Assembly: GCF_003751625.1 (NCBI RefSeq)
Contig: NZ_RJUL01000005.1
Coordinates: forward strand, 186,001-250,000
Origin: Gallaecimonas pentaromativorans
Lineage (GTDB): Bacteria > Pseudomonadota > Gammaproteobacteria > Enterobacterales > Gallaecimonadaceae
DNA length: 64,000 bases
Direction: 5' to 3'
In this document: one piece after another, positions 17,069 to 24,481 of the stretch
Numbering within the stretch: the stretch's first letter is position 1
Layout of the letters: each line of letters opens with the position of its first letter
Made by a program: the position numbers and the translations under genes
The notes under the pieces: model-generated
Told to the model about the DNA's origin: nothing
Seen by the model: only the letters and a program-made list of their open reading frames with translations
Database searches by the model: none

Positions 17069-17086
17069 TAGCGCGCAGGAGCAAGC

Positions 17087-17470
17087 ATGTTTGATGATTC
17101 CGGCTTTGATGCCTACAAGCACACCCAACTGGATGCCAGGGCCGCCTCTGCCGACCCGCACCACCTGGTGCTGATGCTGATTGAGGGCTTTTTAGACGAG
17201 CTGGCCCGGGTAGAAGGCCATATCGAAGCCAAACAGTTTGACCGTAAGGCCAAATCCATTGCCAAGTGCCTGGATATCTTAAGTGGCTTGGACACGGCGC
17301 TGGACAGGGAAAAAGGCGGCCAATTGGCCGAAAACCTGCACCAGCTTTACGACTTTTGCGGCCGGCGCCTGTTTGAAGTCAGTGTCAGTAACGATTTGTC
17401 CGGTTTGGAGGTTATCTACAAGGTGATGGGAGACCTCAAAGACGGATGGGAAAACATTGCGGCCAGCTAG
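17087..17470 (+). CDS. fliS: FliS, flagellin chaperone
   Basis: 127-residue helical cytoplasmic chaperone (LafC) that binds the flagellin C-terminus and prevents early polymerisation. Pattern HTQLDARAASADPHHLVLML in the N-terminal helix and the LDILSGLDTALDREKGG segment match the family. Good ribosome site (AGGAG). Its final codons and stop form the 5' arm and loop of an intrinsic terminator. Confidence 0.93.
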   Translation: MFDDSGFDAYKHTQLDARAASADPHHLVLMLIEGFLDELARVEGHIEAKQFDRKAKSIAKCLDILSGLDTALDREKGGQLAENLHQLYDFCGRRLFEVSVSNDLSGLEVIYKVMGDLKDGWENIAAS

Positions 17471-17483
17471 GCCGCTTTTTTTT
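17459..17483 (+). terminator. Intrinsic terminator overlapping the fliS stop codon
   Basis: GCGGCC, AGCTA, GGCCGC followed by eight T. The TAG stop (17468-17470) is inside the hairpin, so ribosomes finishing fliS would disturb the stem. This separates fliDS from the fliT operon, which has its own sigma54 promoter. Confidence 0.85.
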
Positions 17484-17537
17484 GCCTTAAGTTTGTCTTT
17501 TTCCTCCGCTGCCGCCTTTTCCCCTTATTTTTCCCCA

Positions 17538-17558
17538 TGCGGAAGTAACGCTTCCGCA
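17538..17558. promoter_or_regulatory. Inverted repeat, candidate activator site (UAS) for the fliT-lafS-motAB sigma54 promoter
   Basis: TGCGGAAG, five bases (TAACG), CTTCCGCA: perfect 8-bp inverted repeat in non-coding DNA, no U-tract on either side. Shares GCGGAAGT and GCTTCCGC with the repeat at 3859-3880. Its centre is about 90 bp upstream of the start predicted from the sigma54 element, against about 96 bp at flgB. Candidate LafK binding site. Confidence 0.62.
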
Positions 17559-17610
17559 ATGACAACGGATTGGTTTTAACTGTTTGATTTTGTTTGGTTA
17601 AATTCTTGGC

Positions 17611-17627
17611 TTGGCATTTGCTTTGCT
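17611..17627 (+). promoter_or_regulatory. Sigma54 (-24/-12) promoter of fliT-fliK-fliL-lafS-motAB
   Basis: TTGGCATTTGCTTTGCT: GG and GC invariant pairs with exactly ten bases between them, and TTGCT at -12. Predicted transcription start is near 17638, which makes the ATG at 17640 an unlikely start codon and supports ATG 17658. It places the sigma28 gene itself under the sigma54 tier. Confidence 0.82.
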
Positions 17628-17657
17628 CTAGCTGGAGAAATGACAGGCAATAACCGG

Positions 17658-17951
17658 ATGGCGTCAATTTCATCGCAGCAGGTGCTGGCTTTGGCCAAGG
17701 CCTTGTTAGACAGCGCGCAGCAGGGCAACTGGCAGCAACTGGCCCAATTGGACCGGCAAGTTGCCCGCCTGATGGGCCAGCTTGGCCACGAGCCCAAAGC
17801 GCTGGCGCCAGCGGTTGCGCAACTGGCCAGCGCCCATGGCCAGGCCAGAGCACTGGCCGAGCAGCAGATGCAGCGGTTGCAGCAAACGCTCAACAAACAC
17901 CAGGACCGGCAGGAAGGCCTGAGGGCCTACCAGCAGCTAGAGGACTTTTGA
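17658..17951 (+). CDS. fliT: FliT-like flagellar chaperone (LafD)
   Basis: 97 residues from ATG 17658; the upstream ATG 17640 lies about two bases from the predicted transcription start. Entirely helical, rich in Gln, Ala and Leu (LAKALLDSAQQGNWQQLAQL), consistent in size and position with the FliT/LafD chaperone that serves FliD. FliT proteins are weakly conserved, so the call relies on its place between fliS and fliK. Overlaps fliK by one base. Confidence 0.7.
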   Translation: MASISSQQVLALAKALLDSAQQGNWQQLAQLDRQVARLMGQLGHEPKALAPAVAQLASAHGQARALAEQQMQRLQQTLNKHQDRQEGLRAYQQLEDF

Positions 17952-19207
17952 TGAAAACCCATAATTTTGCTGCACCGGTGAGTCAATTTGCCAAGGCCAG
18001 CGATATCAAGGCCAGTGGCGACAGCGCACCTAAGGGTTTTTTTGGTCGGCAGATGGCCGCTGTCAAAGCCGGAGCCGAGGCCAAGCCACAGACTTTTGCG
18101 CAGCCGCAGGTTAAGACAACCGACCTGCAGCGCGCCGGTGAGGATGCGCTGACGCCCAAAGAGATTGCCGCCGAGGACGCATCTAAAGCCACTGCCAAAG
18201 GCAAGGATACGAGCGAGCACGCAGATAGCTCACAGGACACTCCAACGGCGCTGGCGCTGGCGCTGCGCGGTTTTCGCGATATCAAGGTACCTGCCAAAGA
18301 GCAGAGCACCGCTGAACCTGAGGCCAAGGCGCCATTGGCTTTAGAGCCTGCTCAAGCTGCGCTGACCGAGGCTACAGCGAAACCCAAAGCGGATGATAAA
18401 GATCCACACAAAAAGACTGAGGCGCCGGATAAAGGCGACAGTGCTGCTGATGCGAAGGTACTGACCCTCAACCTGCCTTTTTCGCAAATCACCCTAAAAG
18501 TACCGGCCCATCCCAGCAAGGATGCCACCACTGCGAGTGCAACCGGCGCTGTTGACGGTATTGGCGGGGCCGGTGCCAAAGAGCCGAAGCTGGCTCAAGC
18601 AGGAGGCGACGCCCTCAAGCTCGACAAGCTGGAGCTGATGAGCAGTACCGATAAGAACCTCCATCTTGGCGCCCCCAGCCAAGACAGCTTGCTGGCAAGC
18701 CAGCAAGGCGGCACTGGCAAGTTAACGGCGCTGCCGGAATGGGCGCCTATCAAAATGGCTGCGGGTAATCCTGCTCAAAGCCAGCCGGGCCAATTGCAAA
18801 ACGGCCAGGAACTGGCTGCGGCCCTTGGCGATCGCTTGCAACTGCAAGTGAGCCAGCAAATCAAAGAAGCCCGGGTCAGGCTGGACCCTCCGGACATGGG
18901 CCGGGTCGATTTGACGGTGCGCATGGAAGGCGATCGCCTGAGCGTGCACCTGCAGGCCAGCCAGCCCATGGTGCGGGACATGCTGCACCAGCAGCTCGAC
19001 CGGCTGCGCCTGGATTTGGTGCAGCAACATGGTACCCAGGTGGAGGTGTCGGTGGGCCAGGACCGGGGCCAGTCCGGACGCCAGGGCGGCGGTGACCCCC
19101 GTTCCCAGGAACCTCAGATCATGGCCGCGCAGGTGACTGCCAGCGGCGATGAAGAACAACGTGCTCAGCCTGATCTCCCCCAAGGCTGGGTGAGCACCAC
19201 AGCCTAA
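17951..19207 (+). CDS. fliK: FliK, hook-length control protein
   Basis: Secreted molecular ruler that sets hook length and switches export to filament proteins (LafE). 418 residues from ATG 17951. A long Ala/Lys/Pro-rich, low-complexity N-terminal part (to about 270) is typical of the ruler region; the C-terminal flagellar-hook domain is clear (VSQQIKEARVRLDPPDMGRV, VHLQASQPMVRDMLHQQLDR). The tail is Gly/Gln/Arg-rich. Coupled to fliT by a one-base overlap. Confidence 0.93.
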   Translation: MKTHNFAAPVSQFAKASDIKASGDSAPKGFFGRQMAAVKAGAEAKPQTFAQPQVKTTDLQRAGEDALTPKEIAAEDASKATAKGKDTSEHADSSQDTPTALALALRGFRDIKVPAKEQSTAEPEAKAPLALEPAQAALTEATAKPKADDKDPHKKTEAPDKGDSAADAKVLTLNLPFSQITLKVPAHPSKDATTASATGAVDGIGGAGAKEPKLAQAGGDALKLDKLELMSSTDKNLHLGAPSQDSLLASQQGGTGKLTALPEWAPIKMAAGNPAQSQPGQLQNGQELAAALGDRLQLQVSQQIKEARVRLDPPDMGRVDLTVRMEGDRLSVHLQASQPMVRDMLHQQLDRLRLDLVQQHGTQVEVSVGQDRGQSGRQGGGDPRSQEPQIMAAQVTASGDEEQRAQPDLPQGWVSTTA

Positions 19208-19219
19208 GGAGTCAACGCA

Positions 19220-19714
19220 GTGGCGAACGAAACGGAAAAAACGCCCCCATCGGGCAAGAAAAAGCGCCTGTTGCTGGCTCTTGCCGGGGTGTCGGTACTG
19301 GTGCTGGCAGGCGCCGGTTATGCCGTTTACAGCGGCATGCTGGATGTGAAAAAGTTGTTCGCTCCGGCGCCACCGCCGGCGGTGAAAATGAGCGAAAAGG
19401 CCATATTTCACCCCCTTGGCAAGTTCGTTATCTCCATTCCCGGCGACGACGTGCAGCACTACATGATGATGGAGCTGGCCCTGGTCAGCCATGACCCTCG
19501 GGTGCCCAAGGAAAGCGATGAACTGGAGCCGGTTATTCGTAACGCCCTGATGCAGTACTTTGCCAACCGCCAATACGATCAGGTACGCAAAGACATTCAG
19601 AACATCGAGCCGCTACAACAAGCGCTCAAAGGCAAGATCCTCGAGACCGTCAAGCGTTACGGCTATCAGCTGTCGCTGGATGAAGTACTGCTTACCAAAG
19701 TGGTTGTTCAGTAG
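19220..19714 (+). CDS. fliL: FliL, stator-associated membrane protein
   Basis: Inner-membrane protein (LafF) that surrounds and stabilises stator units. 164 residues with GTG start, a lysine-rich cytoplasmic start, one membrane helix at about 16-38 and a periplasmic domain with the family segments FHPLGKFVISIPG and IRNALMQYFANRQYDQV. It sits directly upstream of lafS and motAB. Confidence 0.93.
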   Translation: MANETEKTPPSGKKKRLLLALAGVSVLVLAGAGYAVYSGMLDVKKLFAPAPPPAVKMSEKAIFHPLGKFVISIPGDDVQHYMMMELALVSHDPRVPKESDELEPVIRNALMQYFANRQYDQVRKDIQNIEPLQQALKGKILETVKRYGYQLSLDEVLLTKVVVQ

Positions 19715-19724
19715 GAGAACGGCA

Positions 19725-20426
19725 ATGGAACCGTACCGCGCAGAAAGCCTCGACCCCGTTTCCCACAGCAGTGCCAGCAACGAAGCCCTGCTGATGCGGC
19801 GCTATGCCCACTTGGTCAAAAGGGCCTGTTCGCACCTTCGCAGCCAGGTCAGCGCCTCGTTTGGCATGGACGACTTTGAACAGGTGGGCCTGATGGGCTT
19901 GCTTGAGGCCATCCGCCGTTACGGAACACCTGACGAGGCCTTTGAAAGTTTTGCTTTCAAGCGGGTGCGCGGCGCCATCTTGGACGAGCTGCGCCGCCAG
20001 GACTGGCGGCCAAGACAGGTGCGCCAGGCTGCCCATGACTTCAACCACAATCATCGCAAGCTCTATAACCGCCTGGGCCGAGAGCCCTCCGAGCAGGAAG
20101 TTGCCGACGAGATGGGTATCACCATCGAGCAGGTGCGGGAGTTGGTGTACGCCAACCAGGCCTGCGAGATGCAGCACTTGGATGACTGGCTGGTAAAAGA
20201 GTTGGAGCCGGCCGGTGGTAACAGTGATGTGTTCGAGATCAAGCGGACCTTGGCCAAAGTGCTTTGCAAGCTCAATCCTCGTGAGCAGCTACTACTGACC
20301 CTTTACTACCAGCACGAACTGAACATGAAAGAAATCGCCCAGGTACTGGGACTCACTGAATCCCGGGTTTGCCAGTTGCACAAAGAGTGTCTGAGCAATC
20401 TCAATTCCTTTCTTGAGAGGCACTGA
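19725..20426 (+). CDS. lafS: Flagellar sigma28 factor (LafS/FliA)
   Basis: RNA polymerase sigma factor for late flagellar genes. 233 residues from ATG 19725 behind GGAGAAC; open frame further upstream overlaps fliL and is ignored. Region 2 (FGMDDFEQVGLMGLLEAIRR, FAFKRVRGAILDELRRQDW) and region 4 (LNPREQLLLTLYYQHELNMK, TESRVCQLHKEC) are clear. FlgM (2842-3102) is its likely anti-sigma. Probable targets visible here are flgM, both flagellins and the 94-residue membrane protein at 22359. Confidence 0.95.
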   Translation: MEPYRAESLDPVSHSSASNEALLMRRYAHLVKRACSHLRSQVSASFGMDDFEQVGLMGLLEAIRRYGTPDEAFESFAFKRVRGAILDELRRQDWRPRQVRQAAHDFNHNHRKLYNRLGREPSEQEVADEMGITIEQVRELVYANQACEMQHLDDWLVKELEPAGGNSDVFEIKRTLAKVLCKLNPREQLLLTLYYQHELNMKEIAQVLGLTESRVCQLHKECLSNLNSFLERH

Positions 20427-20428
20427 AC

Positions 20429-21286
20429 ATGCAAAAACTCATTGGTGTTGGCCTGGTCGCGCTCTGCGTCTTCGGCGGCTTTGTGATGGCCAACGGCAAA
20501 CTCATTGCCCTGTGGCAACCTTCCGAGATGGTGATCATCCTCGGGGCGGCGCTGGGCTCGATGGTTATCGGCAACTCCACTACCGTGCTCAAAGAAGTAC
20601 TGCACCAGCTCAAAGGGCTGCTGGCCAGCCGTAAGGGCGAGGCGCAGCTGGCTCGCGAACTGCTGATGATCATGCACACCCTGCTGGACGAAATTCGCCA
20701 AAAGGGCCTCAAAGTGCTGGATGCGCACATCGAAGCGCCCATGGCGAGCCCACTGTTTCAGCGTTTCCCCGAGATACTCAAAGAACCCATCTTGGTGAAC
20801 TTCATCACCGACAACCTGCGGATGCTGGCCATGGGCAAAATCTCGGCCCACGAATTCGAGGCGGTGCTGGAGCAGGAGATTTTGGCCATCGAGGACGACC
20901 TGCTGCGCGCCTCCAAGGCCCTGCACCGCGCCGGTGAGGCCATGCCCGGCTTCGGTATCCTGGCGGCGGTAGGCGGTATCATCATCACCATGCAGCACCT
21001 TGATGGCCCCTTGGGGGAGATTGGCGTGCATGTGGCGGCGGCGCTAGTGGGTACCTTTATCGGTATCTTCGGCTGTTACTGTTTATTTGAGCCGGCTGGC
21101 GCCGCCATGGCCGAGCTGGTGCACCGCAAAATCTCCACGCTTGAATGTGTCAAGGCGGTGCTGACCTCCCACGTGGCGGGTAAATCGCCGCTGCTGGCCG
21201 TGGACGCCGGGCGCCGGGTACTGGAGATGGACGTCAAACCCAGCTTTGCCACTGTGGAACGCTGGCTCGATAGCGAGGCCATGTGA
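20429..21286 (+). CDS. motA: MotA/LafT, proton-type stator protein
   Basis: Stator subunit with four membrane helices and a large cytoplasmic loop that contacts FliG. 285 residues, close to enterobacterial MotA (295), with the similar opening FGGFVMANGKLIALWQPSEM, the loop segment AMPGFGILAAVGGIIITM and the last helices ALVGTFIGIFGCY. Resemblance is to proton-driven MotA rather than the shorter sodium-type PomA. Two bases after lafS; overlaps motB by one base (TGATG). Confidence 0.94.
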   Translation: MQKLIGVGLVALCVFGGFVMANGKLIALWQPSEMVIILGAALGSMVIGNSTTVLKEVLHQLKGLLASRKGEAQLARELLMIMHTLLDEIRQKGLKVLDAHIEAPMASPLFQRFPEILKEPILVNFITDNLRMLAMGKISAHEFEAVLEQEILAIEDDLLRASKALHRAGEAMPGFGILAAVGGIIITMQHLDGPLGEIGVHVAAALVGTFIGIFGCYCLFEPAGAAMAELVHRKISTLECVKAVLTSHVAGKSPLLAVDAGRRVLEMDVKPSFATVERWLDSEAM

Positions 21287-22266
21287 TGCAGCGGACTCCG
21301 CACGAAACGGTCATCATCAAGCGTAAGCGCCGCTCTGGTCATGAAGAGCAGAGTGGTGGCGCTTGGAAGGTGGCCTTTGCCGACTTTACTTTGGCGTTGA
21401 TGTCGCTGTTTCTGGTGCTGTGGCTGCTGTCGGTCACCAACCAAAAAGAGCGCAACGTGCTGGCGTCCAACCTGCGTGACTACTCGGTGTTTGACCAGTC
21501 CAAGAACCCCTTTGACTTGTCTAACAGTCCCTTTCCCATCGACCTTGAAGGCCAGCCGGCCATTGTTGAGCGAGTCGCGGCGCAGCTATTGACCAGCGGC
21601 GACCGTAAATCCGGCATCTCCATGTATAGCCAGGTGCCCAAAGGGGATGTGGAGCCGGGCAAAGGGCAGGGGCCCAAGCTCGACTCCATTATCGACGGGG
21701 ATTTTCAGTCTCCTGAGTCCCTGGCGGTGCTAGCCGCTGTTATCAAGGAAATGGCCAAGCAGTTGACTGCCAGCAACAACCTGGACGTGGAAGTGGTGCC
21801 GCAAGGCCTTCGTATCAGTATTCAGGATGACAAAAACCGCCAGATGTTTGCCCGTGGTTCGGTGAACATGAGCCCGTTTTTTGAGGATCTGTTGATGGCC
21901 CTGGCGCCGGTGTTTCAACACGTCAAAAACGGCATGGTGATCTCCGGCCATACCGACTCCATCCCGTACCAGAGTAATCAATACAGCAACTGGGAACTGT
22001 CCGGTGACCGGGCCCTGATGGCCAGAAGGGTGCTGGAGGTTGGTGGTATGCCCAAGCAGCGGGTGTTGCAGGTAGCGGCCATGTCTGACCGTACCCCGGT
22101 AGATAAGTCTCACCCCGACGCCAGTGACAACCGGCGTATTGAGATCCTGCTATTGACCAAGAAGGCTCAGGCCAGCCTGTTGTCTATTTTTGACCGCCAA
22201 CAACCGGGCAATGCCCTGACTCAGGCAGACAAGGCGGCCAAGGCCAATGAACCGGTAACCCGTTAG
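21286..22266 (+). CDS. motB: MotB/LafU, peptidoglycan-anchored stator protein
   Basis: 326 residues from ATG 21286 (a GTG one codon upstream is possible). Basic N-terminus, single membrane helix at about 30-50 with the essential proton-carrying aspartate at position 33 (KVAFADFTLAL), then a periplasmic OmpA-like peptidoglycan-binding domain (VISGHTDSIPYQ, NWELSGDRALMARRVL, NRRIEILLL). Last gene of the fliT-motB operon. Confidence 0.95.
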   Translation: MQRTPHETVIIKRKRRSGHEEQSGGAWKVAFADFTLALMSLFLVLWLLSVTNQKERNVLASNLRDYSVFDQSKNPFDLSNSPFPIDLEGQPAIVERVAAQLLTSGDRKSGISMYSQVPKGDVEPGKGQGPKLDSIIDGDFQSPESLAVLAAVIKEMAKQLTASNNLDVEVVPQGLRISIQDDKNRQMFARGSVNMSPFFEDLLMALAPVFQHVKNGMVISGHTDSIPYQSNQYSNWELSGDRALMARRVLEVGGMPKQRVLQVAAMSDRTPVDKSHPDASDNRRIEILLLTKKAQASLLSIFDRQQPGNALTQADKAAKANEPVTR

Positions 22267-22296
22267 CCGTATGTAACAACAAAGCCCCCGGTGTGC

Positions 22297-22323
22297 TAAA
22301 CATAGGTTCATTTTCGGTCGTTT
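22297..22323 (+). promoter_or_regulatory. Sigma28 (LafS)-type promoter of the 94-residue membrane protein
   Basis: TAAACATA (22297-22304), 11 bases, GGTCGTTT (22316-22323). The -10 is identical to that of flgM and the TAAA of the -35 is kept with the same spacing. No other gene lies between it and the start at 22359, so this small gene appears to be a late flagellar gene. Confidence 0.6.
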
Positions 22324-22358
22324 AGTCTTAAAGACAGACTTGCTGAGCGAGATGGATT

Positions 22359-22643
22359 ATGGCGATACCGGAGCGTAAGCGGCGTGTTGATGCTATCCAG
22401 AAGTTCCTGATGTACCTGATTTTATTAGATCTGGTCCTGGTGGCGAGTTACGGAATGAGCCAATCCCACCTGGTAGGCGCCTGGTCGCTATCAGTGCCGG
22501 TGATGCTGGTATTGTTTAACGTCATGTTGTGCAACATCACCATCAAAAGAGGCCGGCGTCGCCGCGACAGCTATTTGCTGTATCCGGTGGCGGTGTCGTC
22601 GATATGCCTGGGGTTTTTCGTACTCAAAGCCATTTTTGTCTGA
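22359..22643 (+). CDS. Small three-helix membrane protein, probable late flagellar gene
   Basis: 94 residues, family not recognised. Basic N-terminus (IPERKRRVD), then three probable membrane helices at about 15-32, 40-58 and 72-92, with a strongly basic loop KRGRRRR after the second, which should stay in the cytoplasm. It begins 92 bp after motB and ends just before a bidirectional terminator shared with smpB. The sigma28-type promoter and location suggest a role tied to the flagellum or swarming, perhaps at the stator or inner membrane. This is inferred only from context. Confidence 0.75.
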   Translation: MAIPERKRRVDAIQKFLMYLILLDLVLVASYGMSQSHLVGAWSLSVPVMLVLFNVMLCNITIKRGRRRRDSYLLYPVAVSSICLGFFVLKAIFV

Positions 22644-22645
22644 AT

Positions 22646-22674
22646 AAAAAAGCGCCCGAAAGGGCGCTTTTTTT
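22646..22674. terminator. Bidirectional terminator between the small membrane gene and smpB
   Basis: A-run, GCGCCC, GAAA, GGGCGC, T-run. Works for both convergent genes. Confidence 0.93.
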
Positions 22675-23149
22675 AACCACGTTTCATGACCCGGGCTTTT
22701 TCCCGCTGCCAATCTCGGTCTTTTACATCATCCCGCTTATCGTGCTCTTTTTTACCGCGCGCGATACCAATGGCGATTTTCGCCCAGGCACGGCTCCAGT
22801 ACATCTTCAGTGGCACAACAGTTTTTCCCTTCTGGTGCACTTGGCCATAAAGAACTTCCAGCTCGCGCTGGTTGAGCAGCAATTTACGGGTACGGGTCGG
22901 GTCCACCACCACATGGGTGGAGGCGGTATTAAGCGGCTGAATGGTGGCACCGAACAGGTAGGCTTCGCTGTCCCTGAGGACGATATAGGCCTCGCTGATG
23001 TTGGCCTTGCCGGCCCGCAGGCTCTTTACTTCCCAGCCTTGCAGGGCAAGACCGGCTTCGAAGGTTTCTTCGATAAAGTAGTCGTGTCGGGCTTTTTTAT
23101 TCTGGGCGATGTCGGTGTCACCGCCTTTGAGGGCTTTTTTCTTGGTCAT
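22673..23149 (-). CDS. smpB: SmpB, tmRNA-binding protein
   Basis: Partner of tmRNA in rescuing stalled ribosomes. 158 residues from the ATG at 23149 ([10 protein letters not shown]); open frame further upstream lacks homology. Family core: [39 protein letters not shown] and the basic tail of [20 protein letters not shown] type. No tmRNA gene was recognised in the window. Divergent from ratA. Confidence 0.97.
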   Translation of the reverse strand: MTKKKALKGGDTDIAQNKKARHDYFIEETFEAGLALQGWEVKSLRAGKANISEAYIVLRDSEAYLFGATIQPLNTASTHVVVDPTRTRKLLLNQRELEVLYGQVHQKGKTVVPLKMYWSRAWAKIAIGIARGKKEHDKRDDVKDRDWQREKARVMKRG

Positions 23150-23258
23150 GCGCGCATTATACGCAAAGGCTGTTTGAATGCATGGCATTTTGCCCGGATG
23201 CCCAGCCAGATAACAAGTGATATCATTCGCTGCAAAGCCATAGTTAATGCAAAACGCC

Positions 23259-23693
23259 ATGCCGCGCATTCAGCGACAAGCTCAAGTACCTTTTCCTCCC
23301 CAGGCCATGTTTGACCTGGTTAATGATGTGCCCAGTTATCCGGCCTTTCTGCCGGGCTGCGTGGCATCGAGGGTACTGGGCCAGACCGATAACGCCATGA
23401 CCGCAACCCTGGACGTGGCCAAAGGACCGGTGCGTAAGTCTTTTACCACCCGCAACACCCTCTTTGCACCCGACCGTATCGCCATGGAACTGGTCAACGG
23501 GCCTTTTAAGTTCCTAAGAGGTAACTGGCATTTCCTGCCCCACGGCGAGAAGGGCTGCACCGTGAAGCTGGAAATGGAGTTCGAGTTTTCCTCTACCCTG
23601 GTGGGCATCGCCTTTGGCGGTATTTTCCAGCAGTTGACCCACGCCATGGTCAATGCCTTTTGCCAGCGCGCCATGGAGATCTACCGTGACTGA
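23259..23693 (+). CDS. ratA: RatA, START-domain ribosome-associated toxin/CoQ-binding family protein
   Basis: 144 residues starting at [12 protein letters not shown], which aligns with the start of E. coli RatA; ATG 23247 four codons earlier is possible. Conserved START-type segments are [28 protein letters not shown] and [16 protein letters not shown]. coli RatA has been described as blocking 70S assembly, while relatives bind coenzyme Q; which applies here is unknown. Overlaps rnfH by eight bases, the common ratA-rnfH pair. Confidence 0.93.
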   Translation: MPRIQRQAQVPFPPQAMFDLVNDVPSYPAFLPGCVASRVLGQTDNAMTATLDVAKGPVRKSFTTRNTLFAPDRIAMELVNGPFKFLRGNWHFLPHGEKGCTVKLEMEFEFSSTLVGIAFGGIFQQLTHAMVNAFCQRAMEIYRD

Positions 23694-24033
23694 GCGCCTG
23701 CTAAATGTGGAAGTGGCCTATGCCGAGCCTGAGCGCCAGGCACTTATTGCGTTGAAGGTAGTGGAAGGAGCAACGGTGCAGGAGGTGATAGAACGCTCCG
23801 GCATCTTGGGCCGCTTTAGCGACCTTGATCTTGCCAAAAACGATGTCGGTATTTGGTCTCGCAGCTGCAAGCTGAGCGACAAGGTGCGGGAAGGGGACAG
23901 AGTCGAAATTTATCGGCCGTTGACCGCCGATCCTAAAGATATTCGCCGCCGCCGGGCCGAGAAGGCCAAAGAAGAGGGCCGCGCCGATAAAACCACAGGG
24001 GGCCGGCCCAACCCCCTGCGCGCCGAGACTTAA
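23686..24033 (+). CDS. rnfH: RnfH/RatB family protein
   Basis: 115 residues with GTG start at 23686 inside the ratA end. Ubiquitin-like fold family with [18 protein letters not shown] and the conserved end of the domain [18 protein letters not shown], then a charged tail [12 protein letters not shown]. Function of the family is not settled; always paired with ratA. Its stop codon overlaps the stop of convergent bamE (24030-24033). Confidence 0.92.
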   Translation: MTERLLNVEVAYAEPERQALIALKVVEGATVQEVIERSGILGRFSDLDLAKNDVGIWSRSCKLSDKVREGDRVEIYRPLTADPKDIRRRRAEKAKEEGRADKTTGGRPNPLRAET

Positions 24034-24413
24034 CCGGCTTTAGCGTCGGTCTTGGTGGTGGCCTCCGGGCTGCCACCAAAAGCGGCGGGAATTTTAAAAT
24101 CTTCCGCGCTGATGCTTTTGAGCTTATTGCTGGCATCAAACTGCACTATCACATCTTTGCTGACAGAGGTGCCGGTCCGGCCGGAGCGGTACAGGTACTT
24201 GTAATACCAGGTACCGCTTTTAAAGCTGTCTTTCAGCAGGGGAGTCCCCAGCACGTAAGTCACCTGCTCCTGGGTCATGCCCGGTTGCAGTTTGTCAATC
24301 TGGTCTTGTTCCAGGTAATTGCCCTGGGGCACATCGATGCGGTAAATCAGGCCGCAACCACTCAAACTCATCACACTCAGGCCCAGGGTCAGGGCCAGCA
24401 AGGCATTTTTCAT
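24030..24413 (-). CDS. bamE: BamE (SmpA), outer-membrane assembly lipoprotein
   Basis: Small lipoprotein of the BAM complex that inserts beta-barrels. 127 residues from ATG 24413 ([10 protein letters not shown]); ATG 24425 four codons earlier is an alternative. Lipobox LSGC with acylated cysteine near residue 19, then [20 protein letters not shown] and [12 protein letters not shown], the family signature. Sits between rnfH (convergent) and recN (same strand), the usual neighbourhood. Confidence 0.95.
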   Translation of the reverse strand: MKNALLALTLGLSVMSLSGCGLIYRIDVPQGNYLEQDQIDKLQPGMTQEQVTYVLGTPLLKDSFKSGTWYYKYLYRSGRTGTSVSKDVIVQFDASNKLKSISAEDFKIPAAFGGSPEATTKTDAKAG

Positions 24414-24481
24414 TCTGTTATCCATCTCAAAACTTTCAGGCGCATGATAGCCTCGCCCGGCAACATGCAGCAACAGAGCCT

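Noticed and set aside
17467-17853. 128-codon minus frame ending in a very basic peptide near fliS
   Set aside because: Covers the sigma54 promoter, the inverted repeat and fliT; basic tail comes from the terminator and T-rich DNA.
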